Assembly: GCF_015694725.1 (NCBI RefSeq)
Contig: NZ_JADQDQ010000002.1
Span: 248,001 to 312,000, forward strand
Direction of reading: 5' to 3'
Length of the DNA: 64,000 bases
DNA from: Hymenobacter jeongseonensis
GTDB lineage: Bacteria; Bacteroidota; Bacteroidia; Cytophagales; Hymenobacteraceae
Position 1 is the first letter of the stretch; every line of letters starts with the position of its first letter. The position numbers and the translations under genes were made by a program. Below, piece by piece: positions 9,507 through 17,125 of this stretch. The notes under the pieces are model-generated. The model had not been told where the DNA came from. It saw nothing but the letters and a program-made list of their open reading frames with translations, and searched no databases.

Positions 9507-9530
9507 ATCAGTAAGCGACTAAAAGCCGAC

Positions 9531-9968
9531 TTACAAATCGTTCAGTAGCTTGGTGATTTCGGCTTTGCCTTTGCCGAGTTTCTCCTGCAAACGGCCTACC
9601 AATTGGTCGCCTTCGCCTTCGGCATACGTCAGGTCCTCATCGGTGAGCTGGGCGTACTGCGATTTCAGCTTGCCTTTGGCCTCGTCCCAGTTGCCTTTGA
9701 TTTTGAGGCTGCTACCGGGCAGGGTTACGCCGAGGTCTTCGAGTTTGCCAGCGTATTCTTTGAATTTAGCTTCGAGGTCCGAACCAAGCTTCGTGGCTTG
9801 TTCGCCGAGCTGGCCGCTGTATTTGGTGGCTACGCCTTTCCAGTTTTCACGGGTGGCCGAACCTTTGTCGGGAGCCAATAGCATACCGGCAATGATGCCA
9901 GCGCCGGCACCGGCGATAGCGGCTAACAGAATTTTACCGGCGTTGTTGTCTTCTTCGTGGTACGACAT
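9531..9968 (-). CDS. YtxH-CsbD fusion stress protein
   Basis: A 145-residue protein. Residues 1-60 form a YtxH-like head with a glycine-rich membrane helix (KILLAAIAGAGAGIIAGMLLAP). Residues about 90-145 (IKGNWDEAKGKLKSQYAQLTDED) match the CsbD family, small stress proteins controlled by sigma-B in Bacillus. The fusion suggests a membrane-tethered CsbD domain. The ATG at 9968 starts the YtxH head; the frame remains open upstream but that sequence overlaps the divergent promoter region. It lies upstream of its paralogue, with a terminator between them, so the two are probably transcribed separately. Confidence 0.85.
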   Translation of the reverse strand: MSYHEEDNNAGKILLAAIAGAGAGIIAGMLLAPDKGSATRENWKGVATKYSGQLGEQATKLGSDLEAKFKEYAGKLEDLGVTLPGSSLKIKGNWDEAKGKLKSQYAQLTDEDLTYAEGEGDQLVGRLQEKLGKGKAEITKLLNDL

Positions 9969-10218
9969 GGTAATGGGTAATGAAGGGTGAATGGGGGGTG
10001 AAAGATGTGCTAGAGGAAGCGCTGCGTTGCATTCAAAAATAGAATTTCTGACTTGAAACCGCGTTTGGTCTGGCTGACTATACGAAAGGCACTGCCCGGG
10101 GTTCAGCTTGCTGGTAAATTTTCCGTAACATGCCGGGGCATAACGACGGCGGCGCTTTCGTTGGGCCACTAATCCCGGGGCCTCGGCGTAGATTCGCTGT
10201 TCTTCCCCGGCCCACCCT

Positions 10219-10476
10219 ATGAAAACGCTCCCTCTTTTGTTTGCGGCCCTGCTCTTGGCATCGGCGTGCCAGCGCCAGGTCCCCGCCGCGGCTTCGATTC
10301 CCGCCACTGCCGACTGCATTGACGCCAGTAAAGTGCGGGCAGACGCCATGTGCACCATGCAGTACGACCCGGTGTGTGGCTGCGACGGCAAAACCTACTC
10401 CAACGCCTGCGTGGCCAGCAATGCCGGCGTCCGCACGTTCACCAAAGGCCCCTGCCCGGAGGTTAGCCCCAAATAA
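10219..10476 (+). CDS. Kazal-type protease inhibitor lipoprotein
   Basis: An 85-residue secreted protein. The signal peptide ends in the lipobox LASAC, placing the lipidated Cys at residue 17. The mature part carries one Kazal-like domain with six spaced cysteines and the hallmark [12 protein letters not shown]. Kazal domains inhibit serine proteases by presenting a reactive-site loop; the likely P1 residue is near CTMQYDPVC. The target is unknown. The next gene starts 6 bp after this stop, suggesting co-transcription. Confidence 0.88.
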   Translation: MKTLPLLFAALLLASACQRQVPAAASIPATADCIDASKVRADAMCTMQYDPVCGCDGKTYSNACVASNAGVRTFTKGPCPEVSPK

Positions 10477-10481
10477 TTCGT

Positions 10482-11426
10482 TTGGAAACGCCCGCCAAAG
10501 CCCGCTACCGCGACTTCTGCCGCACTGCGCCCGACGTGCCGGTGTTTGCCCAGGCGTGGTACCTAGACGCCTGCGCCCGCGGCGGCGACTGGGAAGTGGT
10601 ACTGGTCGAAGAGGATAACCGGGTGGTAGCCGCGCTGCCTTACTTCTACAAGCAAAAAGGGCCGTTTCGGTACGTGACCATGCCGCCGTTTGTGAAGTGG
10701 CTGGGGCCGTATTTGCTGCCGGAGTTTCGCGGGGTGCTCAAAAAAGAGCATCTGTTGCTGGAGGAATTAATTAGGCAGCTACCGAATTTTGCCGCCTTTA
10801 AACAAAATTTCTACCCGACGGCCGTTAATTGGCTGCCCTTCTACTGGCAGAAGTTTCACCAAACCACCTACTACACCTACCGCCTCCACGGCCTGCAGCA
10901 ACTAGCGCAGGTCGAGGCAGGGATAAACCGGAACATCCGCCGCAACATTCAGAAGGCGCAGCAGCAGGTACGGGTGGTGCATGATTTGTCGGCCGAGCAG
11001 TTTTATAAACTCAATAAAATGAGCTTCGACCGCCAAGGCCTGCCCATGCCCTATTCCTGGGCGCAATTTGAGCAGCACGATGCCGCACTGGCCACCAACG
11101 GCGCCCGCCAAATGTTTTTCGCGGTGGATGCGCAGGAGCGGATTCACTCGGCGGCGTACCTTATTTGGGACCAGCAAGCGGCTTATTACCATCTCTCGGG
11201 CGACAACCCCGCCCTGCGCGAAAGCGGCGCCGGCATCCTGCTGATTTGGGAGGCCATTCGCTACGCCAGCGAGGTATTGGGGCTGGATTGCTTCGACTTT
11301 GAAGGCAGCATGCTGCCGGCTGTGGAGCGCATTCGGGTGCAGTTTGGCGCGGTACAAACGCCTTATTTCTTTGTGTGGAAATACAATTCGCGCGCTTTCG
11401 AGTTACTGGAAAAGCTAAAGCCGTAA
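10482..11426 (+). CDS. GNAT/FemAB-like acetyltransferase family protein
   Basis: A 314-residue cytoplasmic protein resembling the FemAB-type acetyltransferase fold (two GNAT domains) common in Bacteroidota. The segment INRNIRRNIQKAQQQVRV and the later AAYLIWDQQAAYYHLSGDNP are typical of this group, which often acts in cell-wall or polysaccharide assembly. No ATG fits the N-terminus: the reading frame starts with TTG at 10482, 6 bp after the Kazal gene stop, and the next Met is about 65 residues in. The donor and acceptor are unknown. Confidence 0.8.
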   Translation: METPAKARYRDFCRTAPDVPVFAQAWYLDACARGGDWEVVLVEEDNRVVAALPYFYKQKGPFRYVTMPPFVKWLGPYLLPEFRGVLKKEHLLLEELIRQLPNFAAFKQNFYPTAVNWLPFYWQKFHQTTYYTYRLHGLQQLAQVEAGINRNIRRNIQKAQQQVRVVHDLSAEQFYKLNKMSFDRQGLPMPYSWAQFEQHDAALATNGARQMFFAVDAQERIHSAAYLIWDQQAAYYHLSGDNPALRESGAGILLIWEAIRYASEVLGLDCFDFEGSMLPAVERIRVQFGAVQTPYFFVWKYNSRAFELLEKLKP

Positions 11427-11511
11427 CGGGCGCTACGCAAACGGCTAACACTGCCCCTTGATAAATCGGGAGCTTTTGCTCTTTGCCAATGCTTTAATTT
11501 ATTTCCCAACG

Positions 11512-11883
11512 ATGTCTGAAAAACGCTACGTTCTCAATCCCGCTCCTTTTGTAGTGCCCACCACCGACGGTAAGCTCATTGAAGAGCATGTGGGCGGGGC
11601 CAGCACCGGTACCTCGGCCTATAGCTTGGCCCACATGGTGGCGCCGCCGCACTGGAGCGAGCCGCACCAAACGCCCAGCTTCGATGAAATGACCATTGTG
11701 GTGCGGGGCCGGAAGCGGTTTGAAATCGACGGCGACGTGGTAGAGTTACACGCCGGGCAGGCTTTGCTGATAAACGGCGGGGCCCGGGTGCGGTACTCCA
11801 ATCCGTTTGAGGAAGAGTGCGAATACTGGTCGATTTGCGTGCCCGCGTTCAGCCCCGATACCGTGAACCGGGAAGCCGAATAG
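11512..11883 (+). CDS. Cupin-domain protein
   Basis: A 123-residue single-domain cupin. The core shows H-x-H-type metal positions (APPHWSEPHQTPSFDEMTIVVRG), a central beta-barrel motif GRKRFEIDGDVVELHAGQALLING, and ends after one barrel. Such cupins bind metals or small acids and may act as isomerases, dioxygenases or sensors; the sequence does not settle which. The ATG at 11512 begins MSEKRYVLNP. The dienelactone hydrolase gene starts 49 bp downstream on the same strand, so they may share a transcript. Confidence 0.82.
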   Translation: MSEKRYVLNPAPFVVPTTDGKLIEEHVGGASTGTSAYSLAHMVAPPHWSEPHQTPSFDEMTIVVRGRKRFEIDGDVVELHAGQALLINGGARVRYSNPFEEECEYWSICVPAFSPDTVNREAE

Positions 11884-11932
11884 CCTCTACCCTGCCGCCT
11901 GCATTCAACAGTAAACCAGTATTTTTAGCCCC

Positions 11933-12790
11933 ATGGACCAGCGCATCATCAACCTTTTCGACGAATACACGCACGCCCCGCTCACCCGCAAGGAGTTTCT
12001 GGACCGGCTGGCCAAACTAGCCGGCGGCACGGCCCTGGCCATCGCCGCTCTTTCGGTGCTGGAGCCAGGCTACGCCCAAGCCGCCACCATCGTGCCCGAA
12101 GCCGATGACTTGGAGGCGGAGGAAGTGAGTTGGATTGGCGACGGCGCGGCCATGCGCGGCTACCTGGTGCACCCCAAAGGCCGCAAGAAGCGCGGCGCGG
12201 TGGTGGTTATTCACGAAAACCGGGGCCTCACGCCCCACATCAAGGACGTGACGCGGCGCGTGGCCCAGGCCGGCTACCTGGCCTTGGGAGTAGATGCACT
12301 GTCGCCCTTCGGCGGCACCCCTACCGACGAAGACAAAGGCCGCGAGCTTATTGGCCAACTCGACAAAACCAAAAATCTAAACAACTACCTGAAGGCCCTG
12401 GAATACCTGCGCGTCCGCCCCGACTGCAACGGCCGCACCGGCACGGTGGGCTTCTGCTGGGGCGGCGCCATGGCCAACCAGCTGGCCGTGAACGACCCCA
12501 AGCTGGGCGCCGCCGTGGCCTATTACGGTTCGCAGCCCAAAGCCGAAGACGTAGCCAAAATAAAAGCGGCCGTAATGCTGCACTACGGCGGCCTCGACGA
12601 GCGGGTGAACGCCGGCATTCCGGCCTACGAAGCGGCCCTGAAAGCGGCTGGCACCAAATACGAGCTCTACGTGTACGAAGGCGCGAACCACGCCTTCAAC
12701 AACGACACCTCGCCGGCCCGCTACAACGCCGAAGTAGCCAAGGTAGCCTGGGACCGCACGTTGCGACTTTTCAAGGAAAAACTAGGGTAA
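11933..12790 (+). CDS. Dienelactone hydrolase family protein, exported
   Basis: An alpha/beta hydrolase of 285 residues. The predicted catalytic triad is Cys175 (in GFCWGG), Asp222 (LDER) and His253 (NHAF), as in dienelactone hydrolases. The N-terminus has RKEF followed by a hydrophobic Ala-rich stretch ending AQA (about residues 22-50), which looks like a Tat-type or ordinary signal peptide and suggests periplasmic location. Family members hydrolyse lactones or small esters; the natural substrate here is not evident. The ATG at 11933 is clear. Confidence 0.9.
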   Translation: MDQRIINLFDEYTHAPLTRKEFLDRLAKLAGGTALAIAALSVLEPGYAQAATIVPEADDLEAEEVSWIGDGAAMRGYLVHPKGRKKRGAVVVIHENRGLTPHIKDVTRRVAQAGYLALGVDALSPFGGTPTDEDKGRELIGQLDKTKNLNNYLKALEYLRVRPDCNGRTGTVGFCWGGAMANQLAVNDPKLGAAVAYYGSQPKAEDVAKIKAAVMLHYGGLDERVNAGIPAYEAALKAAGTKYELYVYEGANHAFNNDTSPARYNAEVAKVAWDRTLRLFKEKLG

Positions 12791-12833
12791 ACCGGCGCGA
12801 ATGCGGCATCTTTGCGGCATCCATCCGGTATTC

Positions 12834-13148
12834 ATGTCAAGTAAGAAACTACCCGTTTTACTTGCTGCGTTGTTGCTCAAAGTCACAAGTAGCTTGGCCC
12901 AGGGCACCCCGGTTCCCGCCCCGCGTGTTCGCCCCGACCCTGATTACCAGCAAGTGAGCGTACCGGTACCGCGGGCTGTTTCGCTGATTACGGACGTAGC
13001 CAGCGTGCTTTTTTCTCGTGATGCCAACAAAGACAAAGTACAGGACCTGATAGAACGCCGCCGCATTCGGTCCGAAAAACAGGACCAAAGCGTCACCATC
13101 ACGCTACCGAAAAACAGGCTCACCCGGTCGTTGGGGCTGGTTGATTAG
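12834..13148 (+). CDS. Small secreted protein of unknown function
   Basis: A 104-residue protein with an N-terminal signal peptide (KKLPVLLAALLLKVTSSLAQ) and a basic, helical mature part (DLIERRRIRSEKQDQSVTITLP). I do not recognise a family. The ATG at 12834 directly precedes the signal peptide; an upstream in-frame ATG at 12801 would give a longer, less natural leader. A sequence CATCTTTG at 12807-12814 resembles the -7 box. A bidirectional terminator separates it from the convergent M28 peptidase gene. Confidence 0.65.
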   Translation: MSSKKLPVLLAALLLKVTSSLAQGTPVPAPRVRPDPDYQQVSVPVPRAVSLITDVASVLFSRDANKDKVQDLIERRRIRSEKQDQSVTITLPKNRLTRSLGLVD

Positions 13149-13174
13149 CCCGATTCTGCTGTCCGAGTTCAAGT

Positions 13175-13213
13175 AAAAAGCCCCGCTGACCATTGGTCGG
13201 CGGGGCTTTTTTT
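13175..13213. terminator. Bidirectional terminator between convergent genes
   Basis: The arm AAAAAGCCCCGC pairs with its complement ending at 13211, flanked by an A-run and a T-run. It serves the small secreted protein on the left and the peptidase on the right. Confidence 0.9.
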
Positions 13214-13229
13214 AGTTGCCAACTCTTAC

Positions 13230-14792
13230 TTACTGGGCCTTTGGCACGGTTGGCAAGGCCTTGCGGGGCAGCTTTTGGTCGCGCATGGCGGCGTTATACA
13301 CGAACGAGGCCACCACCACGGACGCCTGTTTGAGGTCATCGGCGATGAGGCGGTCGTAGGTATCCTGGTTGGTGTGGTGGGTTTGGGGGAAGTAGTCGAG
13401 GCCGTCCTGAATGAACTGGAAGCCGGGCAGGCCCACGGCGTCGAAGGCCACGTGGTCAGTGCTGCCGGTGTTGCGCAGCGTAACGGTGGTGGCGCCGAGG
13501 TCGTTGAAGGGCTTCAGCCATTCGCTAAAAATGGGGGCAATGGCTTCGTTGCCCTGCGCGTAGATGCCGCGGATTTTACCGCCGCCGTTGTCGAGGTTGA
13601 AGTAGGCCGTCAGCTTCTCGTGGGCGGGCAGCAGCTTCATGGTAGCGGGGTCGCCGAAGTTGTTTTTCACGTAGTTACGCGAGCCGTGCAGGCCCTGCTC
13701 CTCCTCGCCCCACAGCGCAATGCGGATGGTGCGGCGCGGCTTCAGGCCCGTGGCTTTGAGGATGCGGACGGCTTCCATCATCACGGCGCAGCCGGCGGCG
13801 TTGTCGGTGGCGCCGGTGGCGGCGTGCCAGGAGTCGATGTGGCCGCCGAGCATCACCACTTCGCTTTTCAGCTTGCGGTCGGTACCGGGGATTTCCGCTA
13901 CCACATTGTAGCCCTTCAAATCCTGGGATTGAAAGCGGGTTTTGGTTTCCATTTCCACCTCGACCGGGATGCCGGCTTCCACCAAGCGAATGAGGCGGAG
14001 CTGGTCTTCGATGGTCATCTCTATTTCGGGCAGCACCGGCTTGGCATCGGCGGCGTAGGGCGCGCCGTTGGTGGTGTTGAAGGTGCCGTAGATGCCGCCG
14101 CGCGCGCTGAGCACGGCCGCCGCACCTTCGCTGATGAGCATTTCGGCGGTTTTGGTGCGGAGCTCGGCCATTGTGCGGCGGGTGGCCAGGGCGGCGGCAT
14201 CGGGGGTGGTTACGCCCGGGCGGGGCGGGGCTGGTTCCATCAGCTTTTTCAGTTCCTCGTCGGAATAGCGCCGCAGGTCGGGGTCGGTGCTGGTTTTGGG
14301 CGGGGTGGGCACGTTCATCACCACAATCTTGCCGCGCAGCTGGCCCTTGTATTGGTCAAGGTCGGCAGCGGTGGTGGCGGCTTTCACCACCACCACGGGC
14401 AGGCGGAGGGCCCCAGGCGTGCTGGGCGTCCAGGCTTTGGGAGCGCCCACCATGGTGTGGTAGTAGGGCGCCGTCATGGCCACGTACGATTTCTCGATGT
14501 CCCAGCCGCGGCCGAAATCACCCCAGGCTTCGATGTTGGCGTTGGCCAGGCCGTACTGGGTGAGTTGCTTTTTGGCCCACTCGTTGGCGCGCTTCAGGCC
14601 GTCGGAATTGGCGAGGCGCGGGCCGCTTACGTCGGTGAGATAGAAAGCGGTTTCCATCACCTTGGAGCGGTTCATGCCCTCGTCCCGGATTTTGGCCAAC
14701 GCAGCCGCATCGAGTTTTTCGGAGGATTGAGCGGCCGCGGGCGCTCCGCTGGCCAGCACACCGGCCACGGCAAGAAGCACTAGTTTGTTCAT
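13230..14792 (-). CDS. M28 family zinc metallopeptidase with PA-type insert
   Basis: A secreted or periplasmic aminopeptidase-like enzyme of 520 residues. It has an N-terminal signal peptide (NKLVLLAVAGVLASGAPAAAQ). A segment around 130-290 probably contains the protease-associated domain. The M28 zinc core follows: GGHIDSWHAATGATDNAAG supplies His and bridging Asp ligands, WGEEEQGLHGS the catalytic and ligand Glu, and HTNQDTYD the last His. M28 enzymes remove N-terminal residues or process dipeptides. The ATG at 14792 was chosen because it opens the signal peptide; the frame stays open upstream without coding character. Confidence 0.93.
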   Translation of the reverse strand: MNKLVLLAVAGVLASGAPAAAQSSEKLDAAALAKIRDEGMNRSKVMETAFYLTDVSGPRLANSDGLKRANEWAKKQLTQYGLANANIEAWGDFGRGWDIEKSYVAMTAPYYHTMVGAPKAWTPSTPGALRLPVVVVKAATTAADLDQYKGQLRGKIVVMNVPTPPKTSTDPDLRRYSDEELKKLMEPAPPRPGVTTPDAAALATRRTMAELRTKTAEMLISEGAAAVLSARGGIYGTFNTTNGAPYAADAKPVLPEIEMTIEDQLRLIRLVEAGIPVEVEMETKTRFQSQDLKGYNVVAEIPGTDRKLKSEVVMLGGHIDSWHAATGATDNAAGCAVMMEAVRILKATGLKPRRTIRIALWGEEEQGLHGSRNYVKNNFGDPATMKLLPAHEKLTAYFNLDNGGGKIRGIYAQGNEAIAPIFSEWLKPFNDLGATTVTLRNTGSTDHVAFDAVGLPGFQFIQDGLDYFPQTHHTNQDTYDRLIADDLKQASVVVASFVYNAAMRDQKLPRKALPTVPKAQ

Positions 14793-15107
14793 TGAAATGG
14801 GTATTAACGTGGATTTGTGGAGCCTAAGGTAGCGAGTAGCACGGCCGCTAACCTCAGCCTTACCCCAATAGCGGCCCCTGGCAATAAAGGCCCAAGCCGA
14901 CAAAACCCCGGGTCAGTCTGCGGATTCGGCCCGTTGGTCGGTGCTTCGGGCCTTCCTGTCCAGCTTCGGAATTTTGAACTGTTTTCGGCCGATGGTTTGC
15001 AATTACCCCGGCAGAACAAGTCGATTCACTTTTTCTGGAGCCCGCTGCCTGCAGCACCCGAGCCCACCGCCTGCATTTCACTCTTCAACTTCCTCATTTC
15101 AGAAACC
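14793..15107. other. Divergent intergenic region of 315 bp
   Basis: It lies between the leftward M28 peptidase and the rightward D/R/K-rich protein, and should contain both promoters. No TAnnTTTG box stands out. No RNA gene or repeat is recognised. Confidence 0.5.
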
Positions 15108-15569
15108 ATGAAAGCTTCCCTTTTTTCCCTCATCGCCGCCGCCACCTTGTTGGCTTCATCCACTGCCTTCGCCGCTGCGCCAGCGGCCGTCTCGATTGAG
15201 CGCCACGACCCAAATGACCGCTACAACGACCGCAACAGCAAAGACTTTAACTATGGCTACAACCGCAACCACCGCGTAACCGCTACCGAGCGGGCCCGCT
15301 GGGAAGCTGCACACCGCAACGACCGCAACGACTGGAAAAAGAACCAGAAGTATGACCGGAAAGACGACCGTCGGGATGATAAGAACGACCGCAAAGACGA
15401 CCGCCGCGATGATAAAAATGACCGGAAAGATGACCGCCGCGACTACAAAGACGACCGGAAAGACGACCGCAACAACAAAGATTTCAATTACGGCTACGAC
15501 AAAAAACACCGCGTAACGGCCCAGGAACGCGCCCGCTGGGAAGCCGCCCACCGCAACGACCGTCGCTAA
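15108..15569 (+). CDS. Secreted Asp/Arg/Lys-rich tandem-repeat protein
   Basis: A 153-residue protein with a signal peptide (residues 1-23) and a highly charged mature part. Two near-identical modules, residues 44-72 and 123-152 (each KDFNYGY, then HRVTA, then ERARWEAAHRNDR), flank a linker built from an 11-residue repeat DRKDDRRDDKN repeated about 3.6 times from residue 83. The matching DNA is a 33-bp tandem repeat at 15354-15477. I know no function. The balanced acidic and basic residues suggest a disordered or polyampholyte envelope protein. The ATG at 15108 opens the signal peptide. Confidence 0.8.
   Translation: MKASLFSLIAAATLLASSTAFAAAPAAVSIERHDPNDRYNDRNSKDFNYGYNRNHRVTATERARWEAAHRNDRNDWKKNQKYDRKDDRRDDKNDRKDDRRDDKNDRKDDRRDYKDDRKDDRNNKDFNYGYDKKHRVTAQERARWEAAHRNDRR
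15354..15477 (+). repeat. 33-bp tandem repeat inside the charged protein gene
   Basis: Three full units and a partial fourth, each encoding DRKDDRRDDKN or a close variant. Synonymous differences between units show they are not brand-new copies. Confidence 0.85.
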
Positions 15570-15666
15570 TCTTACCTAACGCATTAAACCTCCTGCTAGC
15601 CCCGGCGTCTTACCAAGGCGCCGGGACTTGGTTCCGCTCCTTTTCAATTTCAATAACTCAGAATCC

Positions 15667-16206
15667 ATGAAGACCTATTTGTTGCCCCTGCTGGCTGCCT
15701 TTGCCCTAACCGTTGGTAGTGCTGCTGCCCAAACCGCCCCGCCAACGCCACCCACTGCCGGCCCGATGCAAGGCCGCGGCCCCGGCCGCAGCCAAGGCAC
15801 ACCCGAAGAAATGGCCGCCCGCCAGAGCCAGCGCATGACCCAGGAACTTGGCCTGACTGCCGACCAAACCGCCCGCATCCAGCAAATTCTGCTGGCCCGC
15901 ACCCAGGAAATACAGTCCATGCGCGGCCAGGGCCGCGACGCGAGCAACCGCGACCAGATGCGCACGCAAATGGAAGCCAGCCGCACCAAGTACGAGGCAC
16001 AGTTCAAGGAAGTGCTGACCGCTGACCAGTACACCAAGTACACCGCCATGCAGGCCGACCGCATGAAGCGCGGCGGTGGTCCCGGCCGGGGCTACAGCCA
16101 GGGCGGCGATGTGGAGAAGGTCAAAATCAAAGGCGACAAAGTAAAAATCAAGGCTGAGAAAGCCGAGAAAAAAGCCGCCAAGGCCGCGAAAGAAGCAAAC
16201 AAGTAA
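15667..16206 (+). CDS. Spy/CpxP-like secreted protein with LTxxQ motif
   Basis: A 179-residue exported protein. The signal peptide ends at residues 20-22 (AAAQ). A Pro/Gly-rich spacer follows, then a helical domain with two copies of the LTxxQ signature (ELGLTADQTARIQQIL and EVLTADQYTKYTAM) typical of Spy/CpxP periplasmic chaperones. The C-terminus is very Lys-rich (KVKIKGDKVKIKAEKAEKKAAK), which may bind anionic partners. It lies 97 bp after the charged repeat protein, and both are small envelope proteins likely tied to stress. The ATG at 15667 precedes the signal peptide. Confidence 0.83.
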   Translation: MKTYLLPLLAAFALTVGSAAAQTAPPTPPTAGPMQGRGPGRSQGTPEEMAARQSQRMTQELGLTADQTARIQQILLARTQEIQSMRGQGRDASNRDQMRTQMEASRTKYEAQFKEVLTADQYTKYTAMQADRMKRGGGPGRGYSQGGDVEKVKIKGDKVKIKAEKAEKKAAKAAKEANK

Positions 16207-16223
16207 TCCGAACCTTCGCGGGT

Positions 16224-16267
16224 AAAAAAGAAAGGCTCTCGTCGATTGACGAGGGCCTTTCTTTTTT
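16224..16267 (+). terminator. Terminator after the Spy-like gene
   Basis: A long stem with arms AAAAAAGAAAGGC and GGCCTTTCTTTTTT around a GACGAG-containing inner stem. It begins about 18 bp after the stop codon. Confidence 0.85.
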
Positions 16268-16486
16268 ACCGCATCCAGCGGCGCTTCTGAAGCTGCCTTT
16301 ACGCAATACCCCAATTTTAGTGAGTGTCACCAGTCCACGCAACCGGCCGGCGGCATAATAACTAAGGCCGGTGCATTTGTGCAGATTGGCTTAGCGTTGG
16401 CGCAACACGGAATGCAAACTTCCCATTTCAACAGCAGGATTTCTTAAAGGCTAAGCTACTATCACAAATAATTAACGCAAGTTTTT

Positions 16487-17116
16487 TTACACTTGTTTGC
16501 TAAGCAAAAAAGCCAGTATTCTCGGCACTGATTCCCGATTATTATCATCAAACAATTCCTGAATTTGCTCACAAATAAATCCGTTATTCCGTGCTGATTC
16601 TGTAAAATCAGAGACGTGGTGCGTGTAGCATTTCAATTCAAAAACCCCACTCCCATTATCAAATCGGGCTTTGCTGCCGACATATTGTTTGAATGGATGT
16701 AATTCTCCGATATAAAAAAATCCACCGGGTTTCAATACCTGCTTTGCTTGCTGAAAAACGAAATCTAAATCCTGAATATGCTCCAGAATCAGGCTGCAGG
16801 TAATTAAATCAACTGGCGCAGCAACAAAATCCCACGCTTCGGTAATATCCGCTTGCTGGAAACGGACATTGTCAGCAGTGATTTTCGCTTTGGCTTTCGC
16901 CAACATCTCCGCCGAGAAATCAACGGCCGTTACCTGCGCGGCTTTAGCGGCCAGCCATTCGGTGTTCTTGCCGGTGCCGCAACCGATTTCAAGCACGTTT
17001 GAAAATGGAATAGGCCCCAGCAGTTGCCGGATGGCCACGGCCTCCAAGTCGCGCGTTTTGTTCTGAACGGCGTCGTACGTTTCGGACCAAGCGTTGTAGG
17101 CGTTTTGAATGTTCAT
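16487..17116 (-). CDS. Class I SAM-dependent methyltransferase
   Basis: A 209-residue soluble protein. The SAM-binding motif I VLEIGCGTGKNTEWLA lies near residues 40-55, the motif II acidic residue is in VTAVDFSAEMLA, and post-motif CSLILEHIQD follows, as in UbiE/BioC-like methyltransferases. The substrate is unknown. The start codon at 17116 lies 9 bp after the stop of the molybdopterin oxidase subunit, so the two are almost certainly one operon. Base composition is uneven: the 3' half (16487-16800) is markedly AT-rich, whereas the 5' half is GC-rich like its neighbour. Confidence 0.88.
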   Translation of the reverse strand: MNIQNAYNAWSETYDAVQNKTRDLEAVAIRQLLGPIPFSNVLEIGCGTGKNTEWLAAKAAQVTAVDFSAEMLAKAKAKITADNVRFQQADITEAWDFVAAPVDLITCSLILEHIQDLDFVFQQAKQVLKPGGFFYIGELHPFKQYVGSKARFDNGSGVFELKCYTHHVSDFTESARNNGFICEQIQELFDDNNRESVPRILAFLLSKQV

Positions 17117-17125
17117 GGTTCAAGT

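Noticed and set aside
12834-13148. Considered as a lipoprotein
   Set aside because: The signal peptide ends AQ-type without a lipobox cysteine.
13275-14783. A 502-codon open frame on the plus strand opposite the M28 peptidase
   Set aside because: It is rich in Gly, Val and His, lies wholly antisense to an enzyme with intact zinc motifs, and has no domain. It is a shadow of GC-rich codon bias.
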